Positions 11,600 through 23,148 of a stretch of DNA of 64,000 nucleotides are shown here, piece after piece. Position 1 is the first letter of the stretch. Each line of letters starts with the position of its first letter. Source of the DNA: Microvelia longipes. Lineage: Eukaryota; Arthropoda; Insecta; Hemiptera; Veliidae. Location: positions 52,742,673 through 52,806,672 of the forward strand of contig JACMZG010001911.1 in the NCBI GenBank assembly GCA_018340805.1, in the 5' to 3' direction. The notes below the pieces were generated by a model. That model did no database searches, was not told where the DNA came from, and was given only the letters and a program-made list of their open reading frames with translations. Both the position numbers and the translations under genes were made by a program.

Positions 11600-12260
11600 T
11601 TTTGACTTCGACGTATTATCAGATAGGAAAACAGGAGAGAGAAGCCCTTCACATGATTGTGCAGGCTCAAAATTGTATAAATTCGCACAAATTTTAGTTT
11701 TCTTGAAAAAAGTGGGCCCCTGTGGGTCGTGTGTAACATATGAATAGAGCATATTTTAAAGGCGATAAATTTAATAAAAGATTGTTCAGTCATCAAAATC
11801 GGATAACTACAACCAAAGTTATGCCTTTTTCAAAAACACAAAAAAAATGTTCATTTATGCAAAGTCAGCGAATTTATTTGAAAAAATATTGACTTTTTGT
11901 GCATTTTTTTAGCTATTTAATCAATGTCAAAACTTTAGTTGTTGTAACCCGATTTTGACGAAAAAACACTCGTTTAATAGGAAATTTAATTAGCTTTAAA
12001 CAATATTCTCTTCGTGTTTGCACACGACCTACTGGAAACCACTTATTTCAAAAAATGAAATTTGTTTTTATATAATTTGAAGCCTGTGCATTCACATGAA
12101 GGGCTCCACTCTGGATAAGCAGACTATGCTTTTCCTTTTTAATTTAAGGTATATTTCCAGAAAAATTTGGTTTGAAGTAGTACAAAATGAGTCACATTTA
12201 TTAGACCTGGGTCTTGGACTAGAGGTTTTATTGGTCGGCTGCAACAGCCCTGATATAAAT
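11600..12260. mobile_element. Foldback element, family FB-A (copy 1, diverged)
   Basis: The two halves are inverted copies around about 11890 (ACAACCAAAGTTATG... against ...AACTTTAGTTGTTGT). The right half shares CACTCTGGATAAGCAGACTATG and GGTTTGAAGTAGTACAAAAT with the copy at 32055-32770. Overlapping ORFs on both strands here (12092-12425) are by-products of the palindrome, not genes. Confidence 0.75.
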
Positions 12261-12959
12261 ATTATAAAATTTAAAGAGTCAACTAGCGTAACCCTATTTT
12301 TAAGAGGATGGTACATTAAATTTTCAGAATGTATAATGTTTGTCGACTTTTCAAAAAAATATGAAATCTTAAGAAAAACCTCGAAACCAGCAACATTTCT
12401 TAAACAGGTTCTTCTTACCCTTTGAACAAGAAGTTAAAAACCAGATTCCTTTTTCCAACAAATAAGTACATAAGACTGTTTAACTGAACTGTTTTAAGTT
12501 GTTAGTCAATTTTTTTAACAAAGTGAACGAATAACATATATATTTTCTCTCTAATTTCTAGTAACACGTGAGACTTGTTATATTTAAAAGATGTTTTTAT
12601 AAGAATGTTTCTCGACTAAAAAGATTGAGCTCCATGCTTTAAAATATTTAAACAGCCTTGCTTGTTTTCACTCTTTCTTTTAAATAAAAGTAGAAAGAAT
12701 TTGGAGATTGAAAGTGTTAGGGAGGTAGTTAAGCTGAGGACGCTACTTGAAAAGGACTTACGCTACGTCTAAATATTTAACAAGTCAATCTTTCTTCTTC
12801 TTTTGAAAAGATGCTTTATTTTGAGATGTATTTAAGTATGTTTTAGCGAATTTCTATAAAAAAAATCGATTTACTGGAAAGAGTGACTTAGCGAGAGTCG
12901 ATGTATGAAGGTCCCTAACCACAAAAAAATATATTTACACAATATAAATTTAAAAATAC

Positions 12960-13390
12960 TAGATAATTCTGGCGCGGAGGTCCCGCAAGCCAAACGAATT
13001 TCCTGTGAAATTCATGCTTCCATGTTCAACAATCCATTTCTTGCGTATTATTTCGGTTTTTATGTTTCATAGTCTAAGCAGTAGTAGTCTTATTCATACG
13101 TCATTCATACATTAATTTTTCATAGGGACTAAGTTAAAACATTTCAAAAATTAGCTTAGACAGAGCGAAAGGTGTGTGAATATATCTTTGTAGAGCCGAT
13201 TTCGGAATAATGGTCATACATTTGTATAACAATGGATAAAATGTATATTTCCTTTAAAAATTTTGAAAAATTGAGTAACAAGTAGTAATGTTTCTTTGAT
13301 TATAAAACATAAAAGAAAAAATAAGCTAGAAACGTATAAAGAAAGCAAAGCACGCATTCAAAGAATTCAGGGTTGTGGATCTTTACGCCA
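12960..13390. repeat. Diverged GGCGCGG-headed foldback relative
   Basis: Begins TAATTCTGGCGCGGAGGTCCCGCAAG and shares GAATTTCCTGTGAAATTCATGCTTCC and CCATTTCTTGCGTATT with the 9301-9823 element. The right half (ATAAGCTAGAAACG...GCACGCATTC) is an inverted, heavily decayed partner. Confidence 0.5.
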
Positions 13391-13725
13391 GAAACCTTGT
13401 ATTATAAGCCGTTTTACTAGAGTAAAAAACTTCAATTTAGGATATTTTGAGTTCTGAAGATTCCTTTTTTAATCAATATTGGTGGGCTGGTCATTACTTC
13501 CCTGGGATTAAAATACACCAATATCATTAGCCTATTAATCTTTTCTCAGGAAAGGCTATATTAAAGAAGGAGAGAACCTACCTCTTGAAGCACCTACAAT
13601 CCCAAAACAAACTGCTGAGTAAATAAAGTTAGGTAAATAATATTTTTTAGTATTTGATTCTTTTTAGGCATTTAGTACATGGTCAAATACATGATAAAAA
13701 AGTTTATATAGAACATAACACTTAC

Positions 13726-13807
13726 TGATCAATCAAGAATTGTCTGAAGCCTCGAATATAAGATTCTTCTTTTATAACATTAGCAGCCATTCTGATCATT
13801 GATGGAC
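13726..13807 (-). CDS. M1 aminopeptidase, visible exon 5 (82 bp)
   Basis: A short exon too small for a simple ORF search. Read from the acceptor tttttgacag it gives, after the split Gly, PSMIRMAANVIKEESYIRGF and RQFLID, matching the family's KGASVIRMLxxxLGExxFxxGLxxYL helix after the catalytic Tyr. The donor is GATCA|gtaagt. It enters with two bases (GT) and leaves with two (CA), completed by C of the next exon as His. It lies alone between introns of 15.5 kb and 3.1 kb. Confidence 0.93.
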
Positions 13808-14030
13808 CTGTCAAAAATGTGCAAATATTAATTGCAAATGTTATGTGCATATCATTCATGTATATACAAATAGGAGTAGAATAAAATCAAGATATAAAAA
13901 TTAAAATTACGAAGCAAACAGGCTATATCATAATTTAATGAACGAGGTATAATTTCTAATTAGTACCACCTGTATAAGCTTCGTCACTCTAATTCACTGT
14001 CTCAATTTTAACTAATTTAAGAATTCCTTG

Positions 14031-14385
14031 AATACTGATAATCAGATAAAACTCAAAGCATATGCTTAAAGTTTTATCTGATTATCAGTATTAGCTTAAT
14101 TTTTTAAATTGATCACTATTAATTTAATTTTATGAAAAAAATGTATATAATTGTTTAAAAAAATTTGAAAAAAACTAAAAATAACCTAATTAAGTAGAAA
14201 TTTGGTACAATTATAAAATTGTAAGTAATAAATAAGTGTTTTAAGTTTCGTTTCAAAATGGCAAGTATATCTACTGTTTTTGTTGGTTCATAAAAGTTAA
14301 AGAGCATCGAGCGAGGTTTGTGAAGACGTGCTGCAGCACATTTAGGTTAGAAAAAGTTCCGAGGTACCCTGCACCCGATTTTTTC
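14031..14385 (-). repeat. Rep1 copy ending in a perfect hairpin
   Basis: Read on the minus strand it starts GCAGGGTACCTCGGAAC (about 14370) and carries the Rep1 blocks CCAACAAAAACAGTAGATATACTTG and GAAACGAAACTTA. Its inner end is a palindrome at 14031-14092 with 23-bp arms (AATACTGATAATCAGATAAA and its complement) around a 16-nt loop. Confidence 0.7.
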
Positions 14386-15289
14386 TGCTTACACCACTTA
14401 GAGATAGAAAGTAAAAGTATAATTTCTTATAACAATTTGTTCTAATTTTCATCTTAAAAAATTAGAAGCAATTAAGGAACATTTATTTTCTACAATAATT
14501 CCTATCTAACAATTTTCCTTCAAACCTAAGGAAAATTTTTAATTTAATGTCACTTTCTCCTTAAACGCGAAGTAATAAAATATTGACTAAACAATGAAAA
14601 ATGAAGTAAAATAAATTCTCGCGACTTTAAATCATATAAATGTAAAGCGATAAGTCATGTCGAAAAGAACCCCCGCTCTCTCCACTATCATTTTCCATTT
14701 TTCAGGCTTCAATTTCTTACTGACATCACCACTATTCTTATAGATACATCACAATTTTTTTAATAAAAAAAGACACTAATGCAGCTTAAAGCTTAAAGAT
14801 TATAAATAGTTTTCAAATTTTATACTGAAATGTTTAGATTAAGTAAATGTTATGAATAAAATGTTGCAAGCAAAATTTATAGTTAAGTTAAAGCTATTTC
14901 CAAATAAAAATTTCATTTTTTACTTCACCTCATTTATACTGTAGGTATAAAGGAAAAGTATTGTGTTTGCAAAAAAATCCGAAACCGAGATGAATGATAT
15001 ATGATTTCTGAGCTATAAGCATCAATTGGAAGTGTATTTGCTTTATATTTATTAGTTGTGTAGTTTAACTAATATTTATAATAATTATATTTATTATAAA
15101 TAGTCACCTATTTATATTATTATAAATAGATGAATAAATAGATATTTATTATTATCACCTAGTAATTTAATTTTAAACTCTAAACTAAAGAATTTAGTAT
15201 CGTTTGAAAGCTTATAACATATCCTAAAAATTATTGTCATGAATAAATTTAACATTGCATGAAATATGGCCTAATTCTTAGTCAAAGGT

Positions 15290-15360
15290 CCTCTAAACCA
15301 CCTCCGCGCCTTTGTATGGCCGCTTTGTAGCCACGTGGTTGTTGCCCTGTATCTGTTTGT
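15290..15360 (+). repeat. Rep2 fragment
   Basis: ATGGCCGCTTTGTAGCCACGTGGTTGTTGCCCTGTATCTG: the Rep2 core again, decayed. Confidence 0.6.
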
Positions 15361-15416
15361 CACATACGTATTTTATATAATAATGATTAAATTATATAAA
15401 ATAGCGAATATAAAAT

Positions 15417-15425
15417 TATATATAT

Positions 15426-15479
<54 letters not shown>

Positions 15480-15494
15480 TTGTGTGTGTGTGTG
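15417..15494. repeat. (TA)n then (TG)n microsatellite
   Basis: TA repeats with two TAATAT breaks, ending in TGTGTGTGTGTG. Confidence 0.93.
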
Positions 15495-16420
15495 CTTCTT
15501 CTATGTATTTCCCTTCAAAAGAATTTTCACAAAAAAACTGTAACCGTGTTCTTTGTTTTAGAGTTTTTTGATGACTAAAATATTTTTGTGTTACTATTGA
15601 TATTAGTATTCATTTAAATTATTATTAATATTACAATTATAATAAAGAAAATTTTTATTTCAAGCCTGGGAAACTGGATGATAGAGAAACTTGGAGAATT
15701 ATGTTGTAGATAAGTGCATTTACCTAACACTGTGATCGAGTTGTTAAATGCACTGAATTATTTTTTCTAAATAACTAGACAAACGATAATTTTTCATGTG
15801 AAGTAAATATAATAGACAGATAGATGTTGATTAGAGAACAGAGGACAATAGAGGGCTCACAGTCGTTCCTTTTGTGTCCCCAATATTTTTTTGACGCGTG
15901 CTTCAGGAAGAATAAATAATATAAAGTGGAATCACTACTATATTTACTACTAATATCATCTACTAAAATCCCAAATCTATATGTGTCTAAGATTGTATTT
16001 AACCGATTAAGTTACAGAAATAGCGCACTAATTTGGATAAAACAGCTTCTCTCAAATTTTATTTGTTATCTTTTTGAAGATATAATCTTATAAATTCTAA
16101 TATTTCTTTACTATATTTTTCTAAATAATGCAAAAATAAAAGTATTTTCTCATATATTCTTAATGTATGTAAAAAAAATGTTTCTCATTTTTAATTTTTA
16201 TTAAAAACAAAAAACAAAAACACATTTATGTTTATAAAACATAAATCAAAATTACTTTTGTTTTTTATAGTTCTTTAATTTTCCGTACTGATGGTAAAGC
16301 TGCTGGTAGTAATAATAATTTAAAAACGTTCTTTTTTTAATTGAAATATTTGTGATGTATTTAAAAAGGAAGGAAGCAATACGGCAACGACCCAAACCAG
16401 TATTCTACCTACATAGAATA

Positions 16421-16512
16421 ATATAGTGCTCTAAAAAAGACTATAATCCATTTGGTTTTACGCTATTATTCACTTGATCAACAGTATAGAGTTCGATATA
16501 GAGCACTATATA
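16421..16512. repeat. Short inverted repeat (possible MITE remnant)
   Basis: TATAGTGCTCTA near 16423 and TAGAGCACTATA near 16502 are exact complements about 80 bp apart. No clear target duplication. Confidence 0.4.
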
Positions 16513-16799
16513 GCTGTATAGAGAAATTACGTTAGGACACCCCTGCCAAATGACTTTATTGTCGTAAAACTTGGATAGGAATTGAGTTTTTCAGCGTTTT
16601 TTTCGTTTTTCACATCGGGTTTTGTTATTTACCGTATTGTTTCCTGTATAGGGACAATATTCTCTGATTCTTTTTTCCTGAATCGAGTTTTATACTGTGT
16701 CAATTTGTGATCATAAAAGAAGCAACATTTATGTAATCGCACTGAAAATTATTCCATATGTTGAACAATAACAATGTGCAAGATATATTGTAAACATTT

Positions 16800-16990
16800 T
16801 CTCTCATTTATACCGTAGGTATATAGGAAAGTTATTGTGTTTGCAAAAAAATGTAAAACCGAATGTTACCTTAATTATCCGTTTTAGGTGTTTTTGTAGC
16901 CTCCTGAGGGGTTTTCTCAAAGTTGTCTGTCTGTATGTGTGTGTGTCATTTATCACCATAGAACTCAGTGTATTTACGCAAGATAGTGGG
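16800..16990 (-). repeat. Rep1 3' part
   Basis: Minus-strand match to the 3' block of the 59200 copy: CACAATAACTTTCCTATATACC, the GGTGTTTTTGTAGCCTCC complement, and a CACACACA stretch with GACAGACA. Truncated. Confidence 0.7.
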
Positions 16991-17026
16991 AACCGCTGGG
17001 AAGATGGGTATCCGCTGAGCTTAAAA

Positions 17027-17028
<2 letters not shown>

Positions 17029-17072
<44 letters not shown>

Positions 17073-17130
17073 TATATATATTATATATTGTGTGTGTGTG
17101 TGTGTGTGTTGTGTGTGGTGTATGTGTATA
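17029..17130. repeat. (TA)n then (TG)n microsatellite
   Basis: About 60 bp TA followed by about 40 bp TG with minor breaks. Long ORFs across it are repeat artefacts. Confidence 0.93.
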
Positions 17131-17494
17131 GACGATTATATGGGACACGACAACTTTCGAACGCTTTCTTTGATCGAAACGGAACTTAGAACAAAAATAA
17201 ACCGTGTTAATGACAAGAACCCTATTGTTCATGAAATATGTGTGACGTCATTAACTCACTATAATGTAATCTTCATAAAGTGTAGATTAGGCTTTTCACA
17301 CATATACTAATACTTAGTAGGGTTAACAAAAATCCAAAGTTTCTTTTTATTATCAGTATTACTTGCGGTTTTATTGAGTGTACTTGCGGTTATATGACAC
17401 AATGTAAACAATCCATGCTTTTTGACTGATTCATTAGAAAATACGCATATATTGTGGCAATATGCCACTTACGTAAACTAGTACTATGACAAAT

Positions 17495-17610
17495 TGATGT
17501 AGGACAACAACCATTTGGCCGCGAAGTTGCCACTGGGATCTGCGGAGACCCCGAAGGGGCCTCCAACGACGACGTCGCGTAGCTGTCGAGCGCTAATGCC
17601 GAAGGCCTCT
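17495..17610 (-). repeat. Rep2 GC-rich repeat copy
   Basis: Inverted copy of the Rep2 core: GGACAACAACCATTTGGCCGCG on the plus strand, with GACCCCGAAGGGGCC hairpin-type words and GACGACGTCGCGTAGCTGTCG. Marked GC island in AT-rich DNA. Confidence 0.65.
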
Positions 17611-18497
17611 TTTTTTGTTTTTAAGAGACGAACGATACGAATCTGAAGATAAACTTAAATAAAAAATACGCAATGACAAGTAAAGTGCTCGATTTTCTAG
17701 CGTAGTTTAAATTTTAATTTTTTCACTTATTGATTTAAGTTTATAAAAGTTACGAGTTTTGTTTTGAGAACTTCCCGTGTTTAACTTACTGAGCCGTAAA
17801 TAGGATTTAAAGTGGCGTATCTGTGTTGGTTTATTATTCACTTTGAATTGACGATTATAGCTCAGAAATTTACTTCCATGAGAACAAAATACATGTAATC
17901 TAGTATAAGAAAAGTAAACAGCTGGTTAGTAAAATAAGTTTCTTCTAAATTTATTGAAGCAGTATGTTTCTGCATTCCGCAAATTTAATATGAAGAGCGA
18001 AAAATGGGTTCTTGACTTGCACATTACTTTGAGTATCGTAAATTAGACGGGATTTATATAAAATGACATTAGAAAAGCAATTTCACACGAGAAAAATTCC
18101 ATCTTATAGTCGACATATTGATGTTGCTCAACCCAAGGATTTGGGAGATTGAACCACATTTTTCGAAGATAACTTTATCCGATATAATAAAGTTTTATTT
18201 TCTTATTGGTGAAACTTTATTGAATCAATTTTCTTAAACTTTAGACGTCTTTAAAAGATAGAAAACCATAAATCGGTTAAATCGGGAATAAAATAACATA
18301 AATTGGAAATAATATTATATTGGTTTTAAATACACGCATATTAGGAAGTAAAGAAAATTAAATACATTAAATATTATGGAATAAAGAATTCTAATCCATA
18401 AGGTTATACATAATATTTATTCGTTAACTATAAACAAAGTATGTACATACGAATATTTATACCACACATTTACCAGGCTTATGGTTATGTTTTGACC

Positions 18498-20021
18498 CAG
18501 CCCTTCCCAACCCTTGGGTCGCGGACGAAATTTTTTGGGTCGCCAAATTTTTTATTATTAACAACCAAAAAATGACAAAGATTTATGTGAAAACATTATT
18601 ATAAGCAAATAACAGATTTGCTCGAACAGATATTATTTTGAGAAATTGATAATACTTTAAACATGTGATAACAAAAGAAGCCGCGGCCAAAACATTTCTT
18701 AGAAGTCCTTTACCGACAGAGGCACCCGCCTTTGTCTAATTCTTGCTAACTTTGATGTATTGTTATACCTATGATTATACTGTGTTTAACAGTTTCTTAT
18801 TACTTCTTTTAAAGGTTCGAGTTATTAAAATTATAATGTTCAATTATATGTGAATTTGGTTCTAAAAAAACATCAACGTAGTTTAATATCGCGTACAAGT
18901 TTTTTAATTATAATTGTTTCATCAGTTTATTTATTTTATAGTTTTCCGTTTTAATTAAAGTAGTGAACTAAATAAACAAAACACTACTTGACTTATTAGT
19001 GGAAAACCAACAGCAACAAATTAGTCATTGATATGATACATATTTTATTTATCTACTCCTTGAATTGTAAGTTCTACATACAGTCTTGTTATTTCACACT
19101 GTAAATGTACTTTTACTCCCTAGGGAGGAAAAGTGAAAGTGTTGCCAACTTGACAGAATTTTTTAGTAAAATTTTTAGGAATTTTAGGAAATTTTTAGGA
19201 TTTTATTCGGTGTTATGTTGGTACTACGGGTAGAATATACAATATACACACGCAAATGTTTAAATTACAAATATAGTATTACACATTATTCTATTGACAG
19301 CTTACAATAAAATAATGTGAAGATAGTGGCTTCTTCTTCATCAGAGTAATTGACATGGTAAGAATAAACTAAACTAACACAATAACAATTAAGGAGCTGA
19401 AGAATATATTAATAGTTGTTAGTATTAGTTCTCTAGTCGTAGATAAAATTTAATATGCAACAAGGGATGAAAGTTTTCAGCTCTCGTATTATCTCCCTCG
19501 TCAAGCCTCGGGAGCCAAAATGTAAGTTAACTCCCTCGGCAAGTCTCGGTAACTAACTAGTTTATCTCCCTCGGCCTACCGGCCTCGTGAGCTAATGAAG
19601 TTTCCTCCTTCGGCGCTGCCTTAGGACGAAACTTTAACTTGAGCTTTAAAACTTACTTTCATCCCTAGTTGCATAAATAACTATTTATTCTTTTATTTGT
19701 TTACTATAATCATTATTTGATTTTTTCCTTTAAATAATTAATGCTCATTTTTATATTTAATTTAATTTTTTTTTATTTTATTGCTATTATATAATTATAT
19801 AATATACTTCTTTTGAACTCCAATTAGTGTGTAGTTGTCTATTTAAGTATAAAAACCTCATGAAAATTATGATTAGACGATGTCTGTAGGATCATAACTA
19901 GTTCGGCAATAAATAAAAACGCCTGCAATTTTCAGGTTATGCAAAATAAATACATTTGGGTCGCCAAACTTTAGAAAAGCAAATTATAGGGTCGCGTTAC
20001 TGAAAAGGTTGGGAAACGCTG
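18498..20021. mobile_element. Non-autonomous hAT transposon, 8-bp TSD
   Basis: The left end is CAGCCCTTCCCAACCCTTGG with GTCGCGG inward; the right end reads, on the other strand, CAGCGTTTCCCAACCTTTTC with GTAACGCGACCC. These are Charlie/Tip100-type hAT termini (CAGxGxTTCCCAACC...CGCGACC). Both sides carry the same 8 bp, TTTTGACC (18490-18497 and 20022-20029), the expected hAT target-site duplication. The 1.52-kb interior has no transposase ORF, so mobility would depend on another source. It lies in the 15.5-kb intron of the aminopeptidase gene. Confidence 0.93.
19454..19675. mobile_element. Small TIR element nested in the hAT element
   Basis: TATGCAACAAGGGATGAAAG at 19454 faces its complement TATGCAACTAGGGATGAAAG ending at 19675. 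The interior has four imperfect units built on CTCCCTCGGCAAGCCTCGGG at about 35-40 bp spacing (19490-19625). This GC-richer insert contrasts with the AT-rich hAT body. Confidence 0.65.
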
Positions 20022-20259
20022 TTTTGACCTATCATAATCTCGCAATAATAATATGGGCATAGAATACCTACATGATCTAATCATTTAGCAGATTTGTTTT
20101 ATAAACGTCATGTGTGGCTGTGGCTACATGAAAAATAAACTTGCGCGTCGCATAATTTTTAGCCCGGCAGACCATAAGCTAGATAACACCAAACCCATGA
20201 AATTTTAGATCCTTGGTTATTTATATTTGAATACTCCATAAAGATATCGGCAATAAGTA

Positions 20260-20684
20260 AGTTATATAATTATTAACACACTTAGTAATATTTAGTAGTT
20301 TTGTAATAATCAGTAGGGCATGATGTGTCATACAAACTTATCATTTTGTAACATAAGATATAAAGATAATACTTTTTCTATCTGTAATCTATAAAGGCCC
20401 ATGTCTGACAAGAGTCAGTGCTATTCGCCATGTAGTCTTCACCGAAGCTACATTTACAGTTCCTGACAAACACGTCATACTGTAGTTTTATTATTATTCC
20501 ATTACTTTTACAGTTCCTGACAAATATGTACATTTATTACTTTACAGTTCCTGTACTGTAGTTTATTATCATTTAAATTATGTTATTATATTAATTGTGT
20601 TTTCAAGTGTTTTTAAAAGTATAAATTCAAGTTTTAAACAAGTTTCTTTTATTTATTATTATCAAGAATTCAACATATATAACT
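20260..20684 (+). repeat. 5' LTR (425 bp)
   Basis: Ends are a perfect 9-bp inverted repeat (AGTTATATA/TATATAACT). Contains a TATA-like TATAAAGG at 20390-20397 and an insect-type initiator TCAGTG at 20415, spaced as in gypsy-group promoters. It has about two copies of a ~57-bp internal repeat (ACAGTTCCTGACAAA...CTGTAG), against three in the 3' LTR. Confidence 0.95.
20390..20420 (+). promoter_or_regulatory. LTR core promoter (TATA-like + Inr)
   Basis: TATAAAGG followed after 17 bases by TCAGTG, the arthropod initiator. The same arrangement is in the 3' LTR near 25006-25035. Placement is by motif only. Confidence 0.55.
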
Positions 20685-20702
20685 GGCGCCCGAACATAAG
20701 AC
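20684..20702 (+). other. Primer binding site, tRNA-Lys type
   Basis: TGGCGCCCGAACATAAG begins at the last base of the LTR. TGGCGCCCGAAC is the complement of a tRNA-Lys 3' end, as used by gypsy and lentiviruses. Confidence 0.85.
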
Positions 20703-21849
20703 ACTTAAGAGGCACATAGTCTTGACCATTTGTCCCGGCTAGTGTTCTTTAAAACGTCGAATACTTCAGTATTTTTAAACGACTTTCCTAGGCTGTTTAC
20801 CTAGTTAGCGTTCAACGTGCTGTACACCCAACTGACAAGCAGCATCTCTACCATCGTCCTGGCCATTTGCCTAGGCAGTGCTCGAGGAGCTGCAGCAGTA
20901 CTCAACACCCTGGCCATTTGCCTCGATGGTACGCGTTTCTACGTAAGTTAATATTAATATTACACTCTAATAAATTTATATTTGTTTTACTTCTATGTGA
21001 TATTAGAAAGACATTATTATTTCACGAAATAACTTCGTTTGAAAACTTTTATATAAATAAATAAAAAGTAATAATAAATACCTAATAACTATATAAATAA
21101 TAATTACATATAAATCAAAATTATCATTACAAACATACGAATCAAAATTAAAATAAATGATCTTAAATATTGTATACAAAAGAATAATTAAATTTAAATG
21201 TAACAGAACTTTTAATTTGATTAAGAATTCTATTATTGCTTATTGTGACTGTTTATCCCAGTAAGAAATATAGTCTTTCTTAGCATAAATTCTTTGCTAT
21301 TATTGGCAAATAAAATAATATTTAATTTAAATCAAAAATATATTTATTAACCATCTTTTTCAAAATAAAGTTAATTATTACTACCTATTATTATTTTTTT
21401 ATCAAAAGATTATCTAATTATAAGGAAAATTTATAAATGTCCATTCATAATTCATAATAATAATATAAATAAATAAATTTCAAAAGAAATAAAAATAACA
21501 TAAAATAAATAAATAAATATAAATGCATAAATGTATTTAAGAAAAAAGAATTTATTAACTTTATTAAATTATTAATTTACTACCCCAAAAAGGTTTAAAC
21601 CAAATATTAATATTTTTTAGTTTTATTAACAAAAACTATTTATAATTTTTCCGTTAGTTAAAAAGAGAGAGTAGTTTTATTTGTTGTATTGTATTTGTTA
21701 TTAGTATGTAATCAATGAATAAACGGACAAATAAATTGCAATAAATAATTATTAAAAAAACAAATTTTTAAATTTATGGTTCAAAATATTACATTTCCCC
21801 TTTTTCGATTTGTTCTTTGATAATTGTTTAAAAGTTATTCGTTTCTCAA
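20703..21849 (+). other. LTR element leader with repeats and a splice donor
   Basis: The first 240 bp are GC-richer and carry three imperfect copies of CCTGGCCATTTGCCTAGGC (near 20726, 20858, 20909). A consensus donor TAC|GTAAGT lies at 20943; the remaining 0.9 kb before gag is very AT-rich and could be an intron. No acceptor can be fixed by eye. Confidence 0.6.
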
Positions 21850-23148
21850 ATGTTTACAAGTTTATCAATAATTTCATTGATTGTTATATTTCCTCCCATA
21901 GACACTAAATTATTAACGATGACTCAATCCCATATTTATGATTTAACTGAAGTTGATTATGACCATTTACCACACTTTGATGGCAACCACCTGAAACTTT
22001 TAAACTTTACTAGAGCTATCGAGTCAATATATTCATATGCATGTGATCCGGAAAACTCTAGATCCTCCATAAACCATTTAAAGCTGTTAAATATAGTTAA
22101 GAGCAAACTGAAGGGATCCGCTCAAGTATTAATTCAATCTAAAAATGTTGCAACAATACCTGATTTAATAGAACATTTAAAAAATCAGTTTGCCGATCAT
22201 ATAAAAGTTGAGATGTTGAGAAGAGAAATTTATAGTTTGAAAATTCAGCCAAATGAATCTCCGTTTTCGTTCTTTCAAAAATTTTACGATATTAAAAATT
22301 TATTGTATACAAGGTATCGCATAGATAAATTGTGTCCAGAAACAATAGCAGTGTTAATAGGACAAGATGAAAGAGAGATGATCTTTCAGATGTATCATGA
22401 ACTCCAACCTCAGTTATCGTGTTTCATAATTTCACTAAATCCAACAAACCTAGATGAATTTAGAAAAATTCTTTTCACTAAATGCACCTTAGTTCCGAAC
22501 CTAATTTCCCAAAAAGTAAATTACGATAAACTTTATAGCCATCCATCCCATTTTTCGTGTGTCTCATGCAATCGATCTTTGTTCAAGTCTAACTTTCCAA
22601 AAATATACTCTGATAATAATGAATATGATTCTGTAGGCTCAGCACAGTCTAATGAAAAAGTTACAGAAGAGTCTGAGGTAAAATTAAGTCAACAGCCCAA
22701 CCATTCTTTTAACTTTATCAATTCATTTGAACCTAAATTTAATACTATTGACAATAATTCTAGTTTATCAAATTATTTAGAAGTAGATAAAATTAACCAA
22801 GACAATGTTTCTCAAGAAATAATATCTTCTAAACATTATTTGATAAGTAAAGATAGTAATGGTTTTATCCATGAAACATTGACTGATAAACATGATAGCA
22901 AATATTCACATGACTCAGACCAGATTAAATTTAGTTCCAAAACTAATAAAGATATAACAGATAACTTGCAGGATGACCTAATGGCCAAATCCTTAGATAA
23001 TAATAATCCTTATCTGCCTAATTTTAAACACAACATCCTAACCAATAATGTGAGTAATCCCTTGCAACTTAAACAAAATAGGACTCACTTGCAAATTAGA
23101 CAAAAAAGGGAAATTCCAAAAGGGTTTTCTAAAATACCAAGATCATAA
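21850..23148 (+). CDS. gag: Gag-like capsid protein of LTR element (432 aa, intact)
   Basis: Structural protein expected to assemble the retroelement particle. Residues 39-60 (HLPHFDGN...LNFTRAIESI) match the start of retrotransposon Gag capsid domains; residues 78-160 (LLNIVKSKLKGSAQVLI..., then LKNQFADH and LRREIYSLKIQPNESPFSFF) match the capsid C-terminal lobe of the Ty3/gypsy errantivirus type. There is no CCHC zinc knuckle, as in many errantivirus Gags; only one C-x2-C at 237-240. Residues 250-432 are low-complexity (Asn, Ser, Asp, Lys) with a basic C-terminus. The first ATG (21850) adds a hydrophobic stretch; the Met at residue 24 (21919) may be the real start. The long open frame in such AT-rich DNA argues for recent function. 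Confidence 0.88.
   Translation: MFTSLSIISLIVIFPPIDTKLLTMTQSHIYDLTEVDYDHLPHFDGNHLKLLNFTRAIESIYSYACDPENSRSSINHLKLLNIVKSKLKGSAQVLIQSKNVATIPDLIEHLKNQFADHIKVEMLRREIYSLKIQPNESPFSFFQKFYDIKNLLYTRYRIDKLCPETIAVLIGQDEREMIFQMYHELQPQLSCFIISLNPTNLDEFRKILFTKCTLVPNLISQKVNYDKLYSHPSHFSCVSCNRSLFKSNFPKIYSDNNEYDSVGSAQSNEKVTEESEVKLSQQPNHSFNFINSFEPKFNTIDNNSSLSNYLEVDKINQDNVSQEIISSKHYLISKDSNGFIHETLTDKHDSKYSHDSDQIKFSSKTNKDITDNLQDDLMAKSLDNNNPYLPNFKHNILTNNVSNPLQLKQNRTHLQIRQKREIPKGFSKIPRS

Larger units (their letters stand above)
10620..13725 (-). other. Intron between visible exons 5 and 6
   Basis: About 3.1 kb. Contains a short hairpin (10668-10732, arms TTAAACCAAGAT/ATCTTGGTTTAA), a Rep2 fragment (11195-11290), a foldback element (11600-12260) and a diverged GGCGCGG-headed repeat (12960-13390). 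No coding exon is seen. Confidence 0.75.

Noticed and set aside
12092..12425. Overlapping sense and antisense ORFs of 74 and 109 codons
   Set aside because: They lie in the right part of a foldback element and its flank, with no recognisable domain; the other FB-A copy does not keep the frame.
16804..17310. Long ORFs on both strands (up to 142 codons)
   Set aside because: They run through (TA)n and (TG)n, giving IYIYIY and CVCVCV strings; repeat artefacts.
23090..23148. Dibasic RQKR near the Gag C-terminus as a furin-like envelope cleavage site
   Set aside because: It is in a low-complexity basic tail, with no signal peptide, transmembrane segment or fusion region after it; no envelope gene is present.
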